From Marivirga lumbricoides (GTDB lineage Bacteria; Bacteroidota; Bacteroidia; Cytophagales; Cyclobacteriaceae): a DNA stretch of 64,000 nt. How positions within the stretch are numbered: the first letter of the stretch is position 1; the number at the start of each line of letters is the position of its first letter. Location: positions 424,074 through 488,073 of the forward strand of contig NZ_BMEC01000003.1 of assembly GCF_014636295.1 (NCBI RefSeq), given 5' to 3'. Position numbers and translations under genes: made by a program. Of the stretch, positions 41,173 to 51,600 are shown in pieces. Below the pieces are notes generated by a model. The model was not told where the DNA came from and did not search any database. It worked only from the letters and a program-made list of their open reading frames with translations.

Positions 41173-43806
41173 ATGACTTCTAGTGAGATACGTAAGAAAT
41201 TTCTAAATTTCTTCAAAAATAAAGAGCATAAAATAGTAGCTTCTGCTCCAATGGTAATTAAAAATGATCCGACATTGATGTTTACCAACGCAGGAATGAA
41301 TCAATTTAAAGATTTTTTCCTGGGAAATAAGGAGGCGGACAGTAAAAGAGTTACTGATACTCAAAAATGCCTTCGTGTTTCCGGGAAGCATAATGATTTG
41401 GAGGAAGTAGGGCATGATACCTACCATCATACCATGTTTGAAATGTTGGGTAACTGGTCCTTCGGAGATTATTTTAAAGAAGAGGCTATTAATTGGGCGT
41501 GGGAATTATTAACAGAGGTCTATAAGCTTCCGAAAGACAGACTGTACGTTTCTGTTTTTGAAGGTGATAAGTCGGAAGGTTTGAAATTTGATCAGGAAGC
41601 TTTCGATTTTTGGAAGAAACTAGTGCCGGAAGAGCGCATCATTAATGGAAATAAAAAGGATAATTTCTGGGAGATGGGAGAAACAGGACCTTGCGGACCA
41701 TGTTCTGAAATACATATAGACTTAAGAACTGAAGAAGAAATAGCACAGATTGGAGGAAGAGATCTGGTAAACAATGATCACCCTTTAGTAGTAGAGATTT
41801 GGAACCTGGTTTTTATGCAGTATAACAGGTTAGCGGACGGTAGCTTAAAGAACCTGCCGGCCCAGCATGTTGATACCGGAATGGGTTTTGAAAGGCTTTG
41901 CATGGCTATTCAGGGTAAAAAATCAAACTATGATACAGATGTTTTTACTCCATTAATTGAAGAGCTGAGCAATGTTTCAGGTAAAAAATATGGAGAGTTA
42001 CTGAAGCAGGATGTAGCTTTCAGAGTATGTGTGGATCACATCCGGGCCATCGCTTTATCTATTTCTGACGGTCAGTTGCCTTCTAACAACAAAGCAGGTT
42101 ATGTAATCAGAAGAATTTTGCGAAGAGCTGTAAGGTATGGCTATACTTTCCTTGATTTAAAGGAGCCATTTCTCTTTCAGCTGGTAAAAGTTTTAGCTAA
42201 GCAGTTTGAAGATGTATTCCCAGAGCTAATTGCACAACAGGAATTGGTAGAGAAGGTAATTAAAGAAGAAGAAACAGCTTTTTTAAGAACACTTGAAAAC
42301 GGTTTGAGAAGGCTGGAGACTATAAAGGCAGATTTAAGTACTAAAAAGGAGAGCCTCATATCAGGTGCTATTGCCTTTGAATTGTACGATACTTATGGCT
42401 TTCCATTGGATTTAACTGCTTTGATTGCCAAAGAAAATGGCCTTAGTGTAGATGAAGAAGGTTTTCAGCAGGAAATGGCTAAACAGAAAGATCGATCTAA
42501 ATCTGCTGCCAAAATGGAGACCGGAGATTGGGAGATAGTGAGAGAAGGATCAGAGGTTGAATTTCTTGGCTACGACCACTTAGAATCAGATGCCAATATT
42601 TTAAGATACAGAAATGTTAAAACGAAAGGTAGAAACCAGATCCAGGTAGTGTTGGACCGTACACCTTTCTATGCTGAGAGTGGGGGCCAGGTAGGCGATA
42701 CAGGATTTTTAAAAATTGGTAATGACACAGTAAACGTGCTGGATACCAAAAAGGAAAATGATTTGATAGTTCACTTTGTGGACAAATTACCATCTGATGT
42801 AAAATTGCCTGTTAAAGCAGTAGTAGATCAGGAAAGAAGGGAGAAAATAGTTTATAATCACTCTGCTACCCATCTTTTGCATGCGGCACTAAGGCAGGTT
42901 TTAGGAGACCATGTTCAGCAAAAGGGTTCATTGGTTTCTGATAAAATCCTTCGCTTTGATTTTTCTCATTTCTCAAAAATGACTGAGGAAGAGCTGATGA
43001 AAGTGGAGAAAATAGTAAATGCTAAAATAAGAGAAAACATCACGCGTCAGGAAGATAGAGATTTACCGATAGAAGAAGCAAAAGCAAAGGGAGCAATGGC
43101 CTTATTCGGGGAGAAATATGGTGATACTGTTCGTGTGATTACTTTCGATCCAAAATATTCAGTAGAACTGTGCGGAGGTGTGCATGTAAGTGCAACTGGT
43201 AATATTGGGTTCTTCAAAATTGTTGCCGAGTCTTCAGTGGCTGCCGGGATCAGAAGAATAGAAGCTTACACGGCTGATAAAGCAGAAGAATATGTGCTAG
43301 AGCAGCAAAATGTTTTAAGGCAGGTAAATGATTTGTTAAAACATCCTGCAGACTTATCTTTAGCGGTAGAACAATTGCTAAAAGAAAAGGCAGAGCTTCA
43401 GAAGGCTTTAGATAAGGAGCAATCTAAGCAATCAGGGCAGCTTAAAGAGGAATTAATTAAAAGTGCAGAGAAAATTAATGAAGTAAATGTGGTAATTGAT
43501 TCTATTCAATTGCCCAATGCTGATGCCTTAAAAAAGCTTTCTTTTGAACTTAAAAACGAATTAAATCCTTTATTTGCCGTTCTAGCTTGTGATGTGGATG
43601 GAAAGCCACAAATTTCAGTAGTGGTTTCTGAAGAACTCGTAGCCTCAAAAAATATAAATGCGGGTAATATTGTGAGGGAACTGGCTAAAAATATTCAAGG
43701 CGGTGGAGGAGGACAGGCTTTCTTTGCTACAGCAGGAGGCAAGAAGCTGATAGGACTTGCCGATGTAGTAAGACAGGCAAAAGAAATGAGTCAGGAGATA
43801 CTATAA
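41173..43806 (+). CDS. alaS: alanine-tRNA ligase
   Basis: 877 aa, standard length. Class II catalytic core at the N-terminus (SSEIRKKFLNFFKNKEHK, MFTNAGMNQFKDFFLG, MFEMLGNWSFGDYFK); editing domain with TPFYAESGGQVGDTG and the zinc site HSATH (about 564-568) plus CGGVH (about 667-671); and C-Ala domain with GGGGGQAFFATAGG near the end. It charges tRNA-Ala and clears mischarged Ser/Gly. The start ATG at 41173 lies at the expected N-terminus. Confidence 0.98.
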   Translation: MTSSEIRKKFLNFFKNKEHKIVASAPMVIKNDPTLMFTNAGMNQFKDFFLGNKEADSKRVTDTQKCLRVSGKHNDLEEVGHDTYHHTMFEMLGNWSFGDYFKEEAINWAWELLTEVYKLPKDRLYVSVFEGDKSEGLKFDQEAFDFWKKLVPEERIINGNKKDNFWEMGETGPCGPCSEIHIDLRTEEEIAQIGGRDLVNNDHPLVVEIWNLVFMQYNRLADGSLKNLPAQHVDTGMGFERLCMAIQGKKSNYDTDVFTPLIEELSNVSGKKYGELLKQDVAFRVCVDHIRAIALSISDGQLPSNNKAGYVIRRILRRAVRYGYTFLDLKEPFLFQLVKVLAKQFEDVFPELIAQQELVEKVIKEEETAFLRTLENGLRRLETIKADLSTKKESLISGAIAFELYDTYGFPLDLTALIAKENGLSVDEEGFQQEMAKQKDRSKSAAKMETGDWEIVREGSEVEFLGYDHLESDANILRYRNVKTKGRNQIQVVLDRTPFYAESGGQVGDTGFLKIGNDTVNVLDTKKENDLIVHFVDKLPSDVKLPVKAVVDQERREKIVYNHSATHLLHAALRQVLGDHVQQKGSLVSDKILRFDFSHFSKMTEEELMKVEKIVNAKIRENITRQEDRDLPIEEAKAKGAMALFGEKYGDTVRVITFDPKYSVELCGGVHVSATGNIGFFKIVAESSVAAGIRRIEAYTADKAEEYVLEQQNVLRQVNDLLKHPADLSLAVEQLLKEKAELQKALDKEQSKQSGQLKEELIKSAEKINEVNVVIDSIQLPNADALKKLSFELKNELNPLFAVLACDVDGKPQISVVVSEELVASKNINAGNIVRELAKNIQGGGGGQAFFATAGGKKLIGLADVVRQAKEMSQEIL

Positions 43807-43810
43807 AGTT

Positions 43811-45271
43811 ATGTTAGAAGAATCTGTAAGAAATAAATATACGGTAGTAATTGGTTTGGAGGTACATGCCCAGTTACTTACAGAAAGTAAAATGTATTGC
43901 TCGGATTCTACAGCATATGGTGCTTCACCGAATACCAATATTAGTGTAATTAGCCTGGGGCATCCGGGTACTTTACCAAAAGCCAATAAAAGAGCGATAG
44001 ATTATGCTATTAAAATGGGGCTTGCGTGTAATTGTGATATAACAGAGGTTAATATATTCGCCAGAAAAAATTATTTCTATCCTGATTTACCAAAAGGATA
44101 TCAATTAACACAAGATAAGGCTCCTATTTGTAAAAACGGGCAGGTTTGGATAAAACCTAAGGGGGCAATTGAGGAAAAACCTGTGCAACTGAATAGAATC
44201 CATATGGAGGAAGATGCCGGGAAATCTATTCATTTGGATGGTGAAACGGACACCCTGGTAGATTATAACAGAGCAGGAGTCCCACTGATAGAAATAGTTA
44301 CGGAGCCTGTTATCCGATCCTCAGATGAGGCCTATGCCTTCCTCACTGAAGTCCGCAGGTTGGTAAGGTATCTTGAAATTTGTGATGGCAATATGGAAGA
44401 AGGTTCTTTACGGTGCGATGCCAACATTTCTGTTATGCTAAATGATGCTGCAGAATATGGAAGTAAAGTAGAAGTGAAGAATATGAATTCTATCAGAAAT
44501 GTACAGCGCGCTATTGATCACGAAGTAACCAGGCAAATCAAGTTGATAGAAAAAGGTGAGTTGATTACTTCTGAAACCAGAGATTTTGATGCTGCTACAG
44601 GAACTACCTCAAGTTTAAGAAGTAAGGAAGATTTAAACGATTATCGGTATTTTCCAGAACCGGATTTATCTCCTTTGATCGTTGATGAGGACTGGATTGC
44701 CAGAGTAAAAGCTGAAATGCCTGCTTTGCCGAGGGAGTTGGTTTTAAAGTTTACTAAGGAATTTGGCTTACCTGAATATGATGCTCTAGTATTAACTGAT
44801 ACAAAAGAAATAGCGCTCTACTTTCAATCGTTGTGTGAGGAAGCAACAAATTATAAGGCAGCTTCTAACTGGATGATGGGTACAGTGAAGTCTTATTTGA
44901 ATGAGCATAGTTTAACCATGCAAAATTTCCCAGTAACACCAGCTAAATTAGCAGGTTTAATCAAGCTGGTAGATGAGGGTAAGGTAAGCAATACAGCTGC
45001 CTCGCAGCGGATTTTTCCTTTGATGGTCCAAAGTCTGGAAAAGGATGCTGAAAGCATTGCGAAAGCTGAAAACCTGCTACAGGATAGCTCATCAGATAGT
45101 ATTCAACCCATAATTGATGAAGTACTGACAGAGATGAGTGCTAAAGTGAAGGAATATAAGTCCGGCAAAAAAGGACTTATGGGACTATTTATGGGCGAAG
45201 TAATGAAAAAAAGTAAGGGAAAGGCAGATCCTAAAATTGCCAGTCAGTTATTAAAACAAACATTAGACTAA
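43811..45271 (+). CDS. gatB: aspartyl/glutamyl-tRNA amidotransferase subunit B
   Basis: 486 aa, full length. It phosphorylates and amidates Glu-tRNA-Gln or Asp-tRNA-Asn together with GatA and GatC. Seen: YTVVIGLEVHAQLLTESKMYCSD, LGHPGTLPKANKRAIDYAIKMGLA, RKNYFYPDLPKGYQLTQ and VDYNRAGVPLIEIVTEP in the cradle domain, and the helical plus YqeY tail domains to the end. gatA and gatC are not in the window. The start is 4 nt after the alaS stop, so the two genes are cotranscribed. Confidence 0.97.
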   Translation: MLEESVRNKYTVVIGLEVHAQLLTESKMYCSDSTAYGASPNTNISVISLGHPGTLPKANKRAIDYAIKMGLACNCDITEVNIFARKNYFYPDLPKGYQLTQDKAPICKNGQVWIKPKGAIEEKPVQLNRIHMEEDAGKSIHLDGETDTLVDYNRAGVPLIEIVTEPVIRSSDEAYAFLTEVRRLVRYLEICDGNMEEGSLRCDANISVMLNDAAEYGSKVEVKNMNSIRNVQRAIDHEVTRQIKLIEKGELITSETRDFDAATGTTSSLRSKEDLNDYRYFPEPDLSPLIVDEDWIARVKAEMPALPRELVLKFTKEFGLPEYDALVLTDTKEIALYFQSLCEEATNYKAASNWMMGTVKSYLNEHSLTMQNFPVTPAKLAGLIKLVDEGKVSNTAASQRIFPLMVQSLEKDAESIAKAENLLQDSSSDSIQPIIDEVLTEMSAKVKEYKSGKKGLMGLFMGEVMKKSKGKADPKIASQLLKQTLD

Positions 45272-45279
45272 AATAAAAT

Positions 45280-46407
45280 ATGATGTTAAAAAGAGGAATA
45301 GTGGCAGTATTTGCCATGTTAATTATTGTTGCTTGCGAAACTAAGAAAGAGGGTGGAGCGGTAAATATTTCAGGAACTGTGGAGAACCCTAAAGCTAATG
45401 GTATTATCACACTTGCCAAGCTTTCCGGAGGTAACAGAGAGGTTGTTGATACCATTACTTTAGATGATAAAAATTCTTTTATTGTTTCTGTGGAAACTAA
45501 ATCGCCTGAATTTTATCAGATTAACTTTTATAACACGCAGTTAGCAACATTAGCGGTTCATGATGAGGACTTGAATGTAGTAGCAGATGGCTCGGACCGA
45601 GAAGGTAAGATGGAAATTACAGGATCTGAAGATGTGGAGTATATGGCTACTATTCAGAAAATGCTAAAAGAGCAGAATGAGGAAATTCAGAAAATAAATT
45701 CAGATTTCATCAATGCCAGAGATGCCAAGGATGAAGAAAGAATGAAGAATATTCAGGACGATTTTCTTCTAATGCAAGAGAAGAAAAAGGAACAGATAAA
45801 GCAGAAAATAGAGACTATGCTTCCTTCGATAGCTGTAATTCAGGGGATGAACTTCTTCAATCCAAATGAAGATTTTGAATTCATGAATTCAGTAGCTCAG
45901 CGTCTTCATGAAGCACATCCGGAGTCAGAAATTGTTAAATTTTACAAAGAGCAAATGGATAACCTGGCAACTACCGCGGTGGGGGCTGAAGCACCTGATT
46001 TTGCGATGCCAACCCCGGAAGGTGATACAGTGAGCTTGAAGGATTTTAGAGGAGGTTATGTTTTAGTAGACTTTTGGGCCGCTTGGTGCAAACCTTGCAG
46101 ACAAGAAAACCCCAATATTGTGGCAGCCTATCAGAAATATAAAGATGAAGGATTCGAGATTTTAGGGGTTTCATTAGATAGAAAAAGAGAGGATTGGCTG
46201 CAAGCTATTGAAACTGATAAACTGGAGTGGACTCAGATTTCTGAGTTGAAATACTGGCAAACACCTATAGTGCAACAGTACAATATTTCAGGCATTCCTT
46301 TTTCTTTATTAATTGATCCAGACGGTAAAATTGTTGCAAAGAATTTAAGAGGAGAACAACTTCATGAAAAATTAGCTGAAATTTATGGTCAGCCGGAAGA
46401 AGGATAA
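45280..46407 (+). CDS. TlpA-like thioredoxin lipoprotein with DUF4369 domain
   Basis: 375 aa, lipoprotein signal with Cys in IIVACETKK. The N-terminal DUF4369 beta domain (VNISGTVENPKANGIITLAKLSG...), a helical linker with long charged helices around residues 125-190, and a C-terminal TlpA/AhpC domain with WAAWCKPCRQENP (CxxC about 271-274) and ISGIPFSLLIDPDGKI. It acts as a periplasmic disulfide reductase in the envelope, a class strongly expanded in Bacteroidota. It follows gatB by 8 nt and ends at a strong bidirectional terminator. Confidence 0.92.
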   Translation: MMLKRGIVAVFAMLIIVACETKKEGGAVNISGTVENPKANGIITLAKLSGGNREVVDTITLDDKNSFIVSVETKSPEFYQINFYNTQLATLAVHDEDLNVVADGSDREGKMEITGSEDVEYMATIQKMLKEQNEEIQKINSDFINARDAKDEERMKNIQDDFLLMQEKKKEQIKQKIETMLPSIAVIQGMNFFNPNEDFEFMNSVAQRLHEAHPESEIVKFYKEQMDNLATTAVGAEAPDFAMPTPEGDTVSLKDFRGGYVLVDFWAAWCKPCRQENPNIVAAYQKYKDEGFEILGVSLDRKREDWLQAIETDKLEWTQISELKYWQTPIVQQYNISGIPFSLLIDPDGKIVAKNLRGEQLHEKLAEIYGQPEEG

Positions 46408-46434
46408 GTTCTTTAGAAACAAGAAATAATTTTG

Positions 46435-46468
46435 AAAACCTGCTTAGGAAAAAATCTAAGCAGGTTTT
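46435..46468. terminator. bidirectional rho-independent terminator
   Basis: AAAACCTGCTTAG (46435-46447) and CTAAGCAGGTTTT (46456-46468), loop 8 nt, then TTT on the plus strand. It lies between the convergent TlpA-like and Crp/Fnr genes. Confidence 0.93.
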
Positions 46469-46469
46469 T

Positions 46470-47111
46470 TTATGGCATTTTAACAGTATCCATTTCCATT
46501 TTCAAAGATTCCTGTTTGTTTTCTATTCTTCGAAATGCTTGTGCTACACTTTGCCTTGTAGAACCTGTTAAGTCAGCTATATCCTTTTGCGAAAATAAGG
46601 CAAAGATATTTACTTCTTTTCCATTAGCATCTTTTATGGTGTAGTTGAACTCTTTGTAAAGTCTTTTAATCCTGATAAGAATATCTTCTGAAATAGTAGT
46701 GAAAAATCTTGTTTCTGCCCTGCACCATCTTCTTACAATATACTGGTTAAACCACTCAGCAATGTTATAATCCTGAATAACAATCCTTTTGTAAAATACT
46801 AAGTCATATAAGCGCAGCTCAACGTCAGTTAAACATTTAGTAAATTCCTGAAAATTGCCGTCAAGGTAATGCAGGTTTCCAAAAATATCTCCTGGTTTTA
46901 ATATATCGTATACACATTCATTTCCATCTTTAGAATAGCTCCCTACTTTAACTACACCTTTTACTAATTCGTAAGCTGTATAAAGCTCTTCGGATGGTTT
47001 ATAAATATAATCTCCCTTCTTAAAAAATAAGGAACTGATCCTTTCTGAAATCTTCCCCTTATATCTAGGGGATTTTTGCAAATAGTTATAAAGTAAGAAA
47101 TTATTTGACAT
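46470..47111 (-). CDS. Crp/Fnr-family regulator
   Basis: 213 aa. Cyclic-nucleotide-binding-like domain (YIYKPSEELYTAYELVKGVVKVGSYSKDGNE, then LKPGDIFGNLHYL) and a C-terminal winged helix with the recognition region LFSQKDIADLTGSTRQSVAQAFRRIENK. No [4Fe-4S] cysteine group is seen, so it is not an oxygen-type Fnr. It is the only Crp/Fnr protein in the window, and so a nominal candidate for the GTAACA-type operators 23-35 kb away, but nothing in its own promoter shows this motif. It follows the phosphodiesterase gene by 17 nt. Confidence 0.9.
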   Translation of the reverse strand: MSNNFLLYNYLQKSPRYKGKISERISSLFFKKGDYIYKPSEELYTAYELVKGVVKVGSYSKDGNECVYDILKPGDIFGNLHYLDGNFQEFTKCLTDVELRLYDLVFYKRIVIQDYNIAEWFNQYIVRRWCRAETRFFTTISEDILIRIKRLYKEFNYTIKDANGKEVNIFALFSQKDIADLTGSTRQSVAQAFRRIENKQESLKMEMDTVKMP

Positions 47112-47128
47112 GATATATTAACTAAAAT

Positions 47129-48487
47129 TTAATCTTTCAATATAGCAGGATAAAATATACCGGAACTTTTTACTTCCTTAAGATCAAGAATATTTGAAAT
47201 AATGGGTGCAATATCTATAAGTGACATTTCTTTAATCACAATACCTTTTTGTATGCCTGCTCCAAAAGCAATAAATCCTGTATAAATGTTTTGTGTCTCA
47301 GGGAAAAAGCCATGAGTTCCACCACTTCCTTTTTTAAGGGGTTCTCCTTCAGTCGATGAACTCATTGCGATCCCTTCCACCGGAGCCAGAGCCAAAACTG
47401 CATGGGGATCAGCACCAACGTTTTTTAATTCCCTATTATCAACTATGCGAAATAACTTCTGGTACTTTGCAGGGATTTGCTCCAGCAATTTCTTTACCTT
47501 GTCAGCAGTCTTTTTATCGCCTTCGTCCTTTAAATGGAGAAAAGCAGAAGCTCCTGATGTGTGAAATTTTGCTTTCCATGACTTGCCATCTTCACTTATT
47601 AAACCGGCTTTTTTTAGCCAGATGTTAGGAGCTAATACAGAGTGAATATCTACAAAACCATGATCTCCTGTTACTATAAAGGTAGTTTGCTCCATCATTC
47701 CCAATCTTTCCACTGTTTCTAAAATCTGGCTGATAGCAGCATCTACCGAAGAAATGGCTCTTTCTACAGCAAAACCTTCTCTGCCATTGGTGTGCTGAAA
47801 GTGATCTGTCGCTATTAAATGTACAGCAAGCAGGTCTGGCATGTATTTTTCAAATATATAGCAGGCTGCTGCAGCAAACTTTGGTTCCCTTGCGAGATAA
47901 CCGCCATTTCCAAAGTTGTTAATATTAATCTTGCCTATTGCATTGGTTTCAATTTCCTCTACGAAGCCGTCAGGAGAAGCATTTTTTCTTAAAGGCGCGA
48001 ATCTATCTTCTTCTTTATTAAGTGACCATACTTCCGGGAGATTGTAATCTATTGGGGCACCAACAGTGACAGGCCATGATACGGCACCACTTTTTTTACC
48101 AGCAGCCCTTACTGCCGAAAATAAAGTAGGTACTTTTATTTCATTGTATTCCCAATACCATTTACCTGTTGCTCCTTCAGGTTCAAAAGGAGTGTTGTAA
48201 TAAATACCATGAGCAGCAGGAGGGTTTCCACTTACTATAGTAGTATGAGAAGGGTAAGTAACTGAAGGAAAAATACCCTTTACTGCCTGCGCATAACTTC
48301 CTTCCTTTGCCATGTGTTGTAAAACGGGAGCAGGCCAGCTTTCCTTTAGATAAAAGTCTGGGCGTAATCCATCAATTGAAATTAATATAACATGCTTTTT
48401 AGTTTTTAAAGCTCCATTTTCTTGAGCAAAAAGCAGGGGTGAAGACAGGTATAAGGATATAACTATGAAATAATATATCTTTTTCAT
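47129..48487 (-). CDS. ectonucleotide pyrophosphatase/phosphodiesterase-type enzyme
   Basis: 452 aa with a signal peptide ending at LLFAQ. Alkaline phosphatase superfamily, NPP subgroup: VILISIDGLRPDF (first metal site), GIFPSVTYPSHTTIVSG with the nucleophilic Thr, IATDHFQHTNG, VTGDHGFVDIH and GTHGFFPETQNIYTGFIAFG. It cleaves phosphodiester or pyrophosphate bonds in the periplasm or at the surface. Sandwiched between a large TonB receptor and the Crp/Fnr gene, it may free small molecules for the receptor; that is inference. Confidence 0.9.
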   Translation of the reverse strand: MKKIYYFIVISLYLSSPLLFAQENGALKTKKHVILISIDGLRPDFYLKESWPAPVLQHMAKEGSYAQAVKGIFPSVTYPSHTTIVSGNPPAAHGIYYNTPFEPEGATGKWYWEYNEIKVPTLFSAVRAAGKKSGAVSWPVTVGAPIDYNLPEVWSLNKEEDRFAPLRKNASPDGFVEEIETNAIGKININNFGNGGYLAREPKFAAAACYIFEKYMPDLLAVHLIATDHFQHTNGREGFAVERAISSVDAAISQILETVERLGMMEQTTFIVTGDHGFVDIHSVLAPNIWLKKAGLISEDGKSWKAKFHTSGASAFLHLKDEGDKKTADKVKKLLEQIPAKYQKLFRIVDNRELKNVGADPHAVLALAPVEGIAMSSSTEGEPLKKGSGGTHGFFPETQNIYTGFIAFGAGIQKGIVIKEMSLIDIAPIISNILDLKEVKSSGIFYPAILKD

Positions 48488-48660
48488 ATTCTAAAATTAT
48501 AGATTAAATAAATAGAAGGAGTTAAGGGAACATTATGATTATGTTCCCTTATTTGATTTGCTTTAGCTTATATATACTCTAAAATCAGATTACACAATGG
48601 TTGATCGTTTGTTTCTGAATTTCAGATGCATATTTTGCGTAATTGTTCAAAGAGATCTGT

Positions 48661-51600
48661 TTAAAATGAGTAGCGTAATCCTAGTTGAATGCGCCATGGG
48701 TTTCCATTCACCGGCAAAGTCCCCACATTACTTTCCACATCATAAAGGTAGTTTTTAGTAGCCTGGTCGAATCCTGTAATGCGAAGCAGATTCCTATTTC
48801 CGAAATTATTATTATTTCCCCATTCGGAATTAAGTAAATTAGCTACGTTGAAGATATCGGCTGAGAGCTCAATGTTATGGCTGCCTTTAAGGCTTATTTT
48901 CTTCAGCATTCTCATGTCAATGAGGTAAAAGAAAGGATTAACCCCTCCGTTTCTTTCTGCTACTTTTCCTAAATTATTATTGATGTAATCCTTAACACTT
49001 TTGGATGTTTCAGGATCGTTCAATATGCTTAGCATACCGTTACGTATATTCTCAGGAGTTTCAGGATCATTTGGATCATAAACAAAAGCCAGGTCATTTC
49101 TTAGGTTAAAGTCTCCATTTAAACTGCCGTTAGTAGTGAGGAAAGAATAGCGTGTTCCACCGATTCCTGAAAAAGTAAATCCAATATTAAAGCCTAAGAA
49201 TGTAGGGGAAATTCCATTTACCACTAATTTGTCGCTGAAATGGTTGTCTGAATATCCATAATTAAGAGCTCTGGGATCATCCTCTACTGGTAAAAAGGTA
49301 GAAGTGTTGGCAACGCAGCAATTATACGATGAATTATCCTTCGCCTCGTTTCTTGTATAGCTGACATTTAAATTGCCGTCATTACCAATTCTTAAAGTTG
49401 CATCTAAAACTACAGCTAATTGTGTCAGTTCCCCGTCTGATGTAAGCACTAGTGTTCGACCCACCAGATCAGATTTTCTTGAATTGAGCCAATCGGTTTG
49501 GCCATTTGCACCGATAGAAGAGGCTGGAACAAACACCCCTCTGTTGTTTTCATTGCTTAATGTAAAGTAAGGATTATCAACAAGGTTGGCTTCCTGGTAC
49601 ACATAATTGTTAAAAGTTTTACTGAACAAACCATTGATCCCCACTCTTAGCTTATCACTGAAAAAGTGATTATAACTAATATTTGCTTTTAATGTGTTTG
49701 GAACCTTGAAATTCTCACTTGCAGCATTAATTGTAGCGATGCCCGCTTCAGCCCCCTCAGGTATTCCCGGCACCGTGGAAGGGTCTTCTCTGTAGCGTAC
49801 AAAGTCAGGTTCAGGTATTAAGTCAGGGTCACTTACATCTACAGCAGCCAATAATTCTCCGCTATTCTGGATGTTGTTAACTTGAGCATAATAATGTGGT
49901 TGTGCGGAAAATAAACCTGCTCCCGCTTTTATTATATGTTTATTTTCTCCTTTCACATTCCAAATGCTCTGAAATCTCGGTTGTATGTTAACAGGGTCGG
50001 AGGGTAATACGTCTGTTTTAATTCCCAATTCTCTATCAACTATAGGGTTATACTGTGCTTTTTCCATGAAGAGAGTAGCATCGTACCTTAAACCGAAGGT
50101 GGTATTAAAGTTTTTGAACATATCAAACTCTACCTGACCAAAAAATGAGATATCCATTACCGTTTGTTTAACAATAGGTAGTCCTTGTGTAGGTACTTCT
50201 CTGGCGTACCGGGCTGGCTGCATATTTTCAAAGTCCTGCATATTATTGAAAAAGAATCTTCCGTTTTGCTCATTTGAAAGCAAAGTTTCCAGATAGGTAA
50301 TCATGTTATCTGTTCCAAACGAAAAATTATACTTTCCTTTTGTAAGGTAAGTGGTGTTTACCAGTTGAATTTGCCTTTCTAAGTTAGTTTCAGGAGTAAA
50401 CCTTTGGCCCCCAAACTGAAAAGTTCTCGATTGAGTAGCATTAGGATTACTTTCTGTAGGGAATGGGCTGGTTAGCCTTACTATAGCACGGGGGATATTC
50501 GAAGCAGGCAATTGACTACTAGGGACAAATTCTCTTTCCGCATGCTGTAGCTGCACCTTCAGTTCATTGGTTAACAAAGCATTTACTGCAGTACGTAAGG
50601 AGAGCAGTAAACTATTTTCTCTTGAGGAGAAATCAGACCATGTTTCAGCAATGTTAATATTGGAGTTGTCATTTACGCTAAACGGGTTGTTCCAGTCAGT
50701 ATAATTATTTCTAAGTGTAAGCCTGTTTTTTTTGTTTAATTGCCAGTCCAGTCTGGTGAATAATGTATTTGCTACAGTTTTTCTGCTGAACTGCCCAATT
50801 TGTTGCGCATCACTTACCCCATATAAGTCTCTGGCAATCTTAAGTGCTTTTTGTAGCGTGTCCTGTCTGATTCCTAATCGTCTTTCGTCATTTTCACTAT
50901 TGATGTCAGCAATAAATTCAGGCTCTCCTGCGTCTTGTCTGTCATATGCTACAAAAAAGTGAAGCTTATCTTTAATAATAGGCCCTCCAAGGCTAAATCC
51001 CCACTGGTAATTGTAGAAGTCTTGTGTTCTTTCATTTCCTCTTATATCGAGGTTGCTGGAAAGATTGTCGTTTCTGTGGTAAATAAAAGCCGATCCTTCC
51101 AACTGATTAGTTCCGGTTTTAGTAACTGCATTAAGTGCACCCCCTGCTTGTCTGCCTTGTGTAACATCATAAGAATTAGTTACTACTTCAAATTCACGGA
51201 TAGCCTCCATAGATATAGTATAAGGGCCACGACCAATTTCCCCTGCAGTTAATTGGTTTCTCGCATTTACTCCATCCACAGTTACATTTGTGGAAGTTCT
51301 TCTTTGGCCACCTAAGTTAATTCCACCACCTCCTTGTAGGGGTGATAAGGCGGTAAGATTTGTAAAATTTCGTCCTTCATTAGGAAGGTTTTTCATTCTC
51401 TTTTCACTGATGGCAATACCTGAACCAACACGATCTACTCTTTTAGAGATGTTATCAGCACTTACTACTACTTCATCCAGCTGCTCTGAAGAAATATTCA
51501 TGCTTACATCAAAATTAGCTTTATCGCCCTGATTAAGATTGATACCCGTTTTAATATGTGTTTGGTAACCAATAAAACTGATGGTAAGTGTGTAAGGCCC

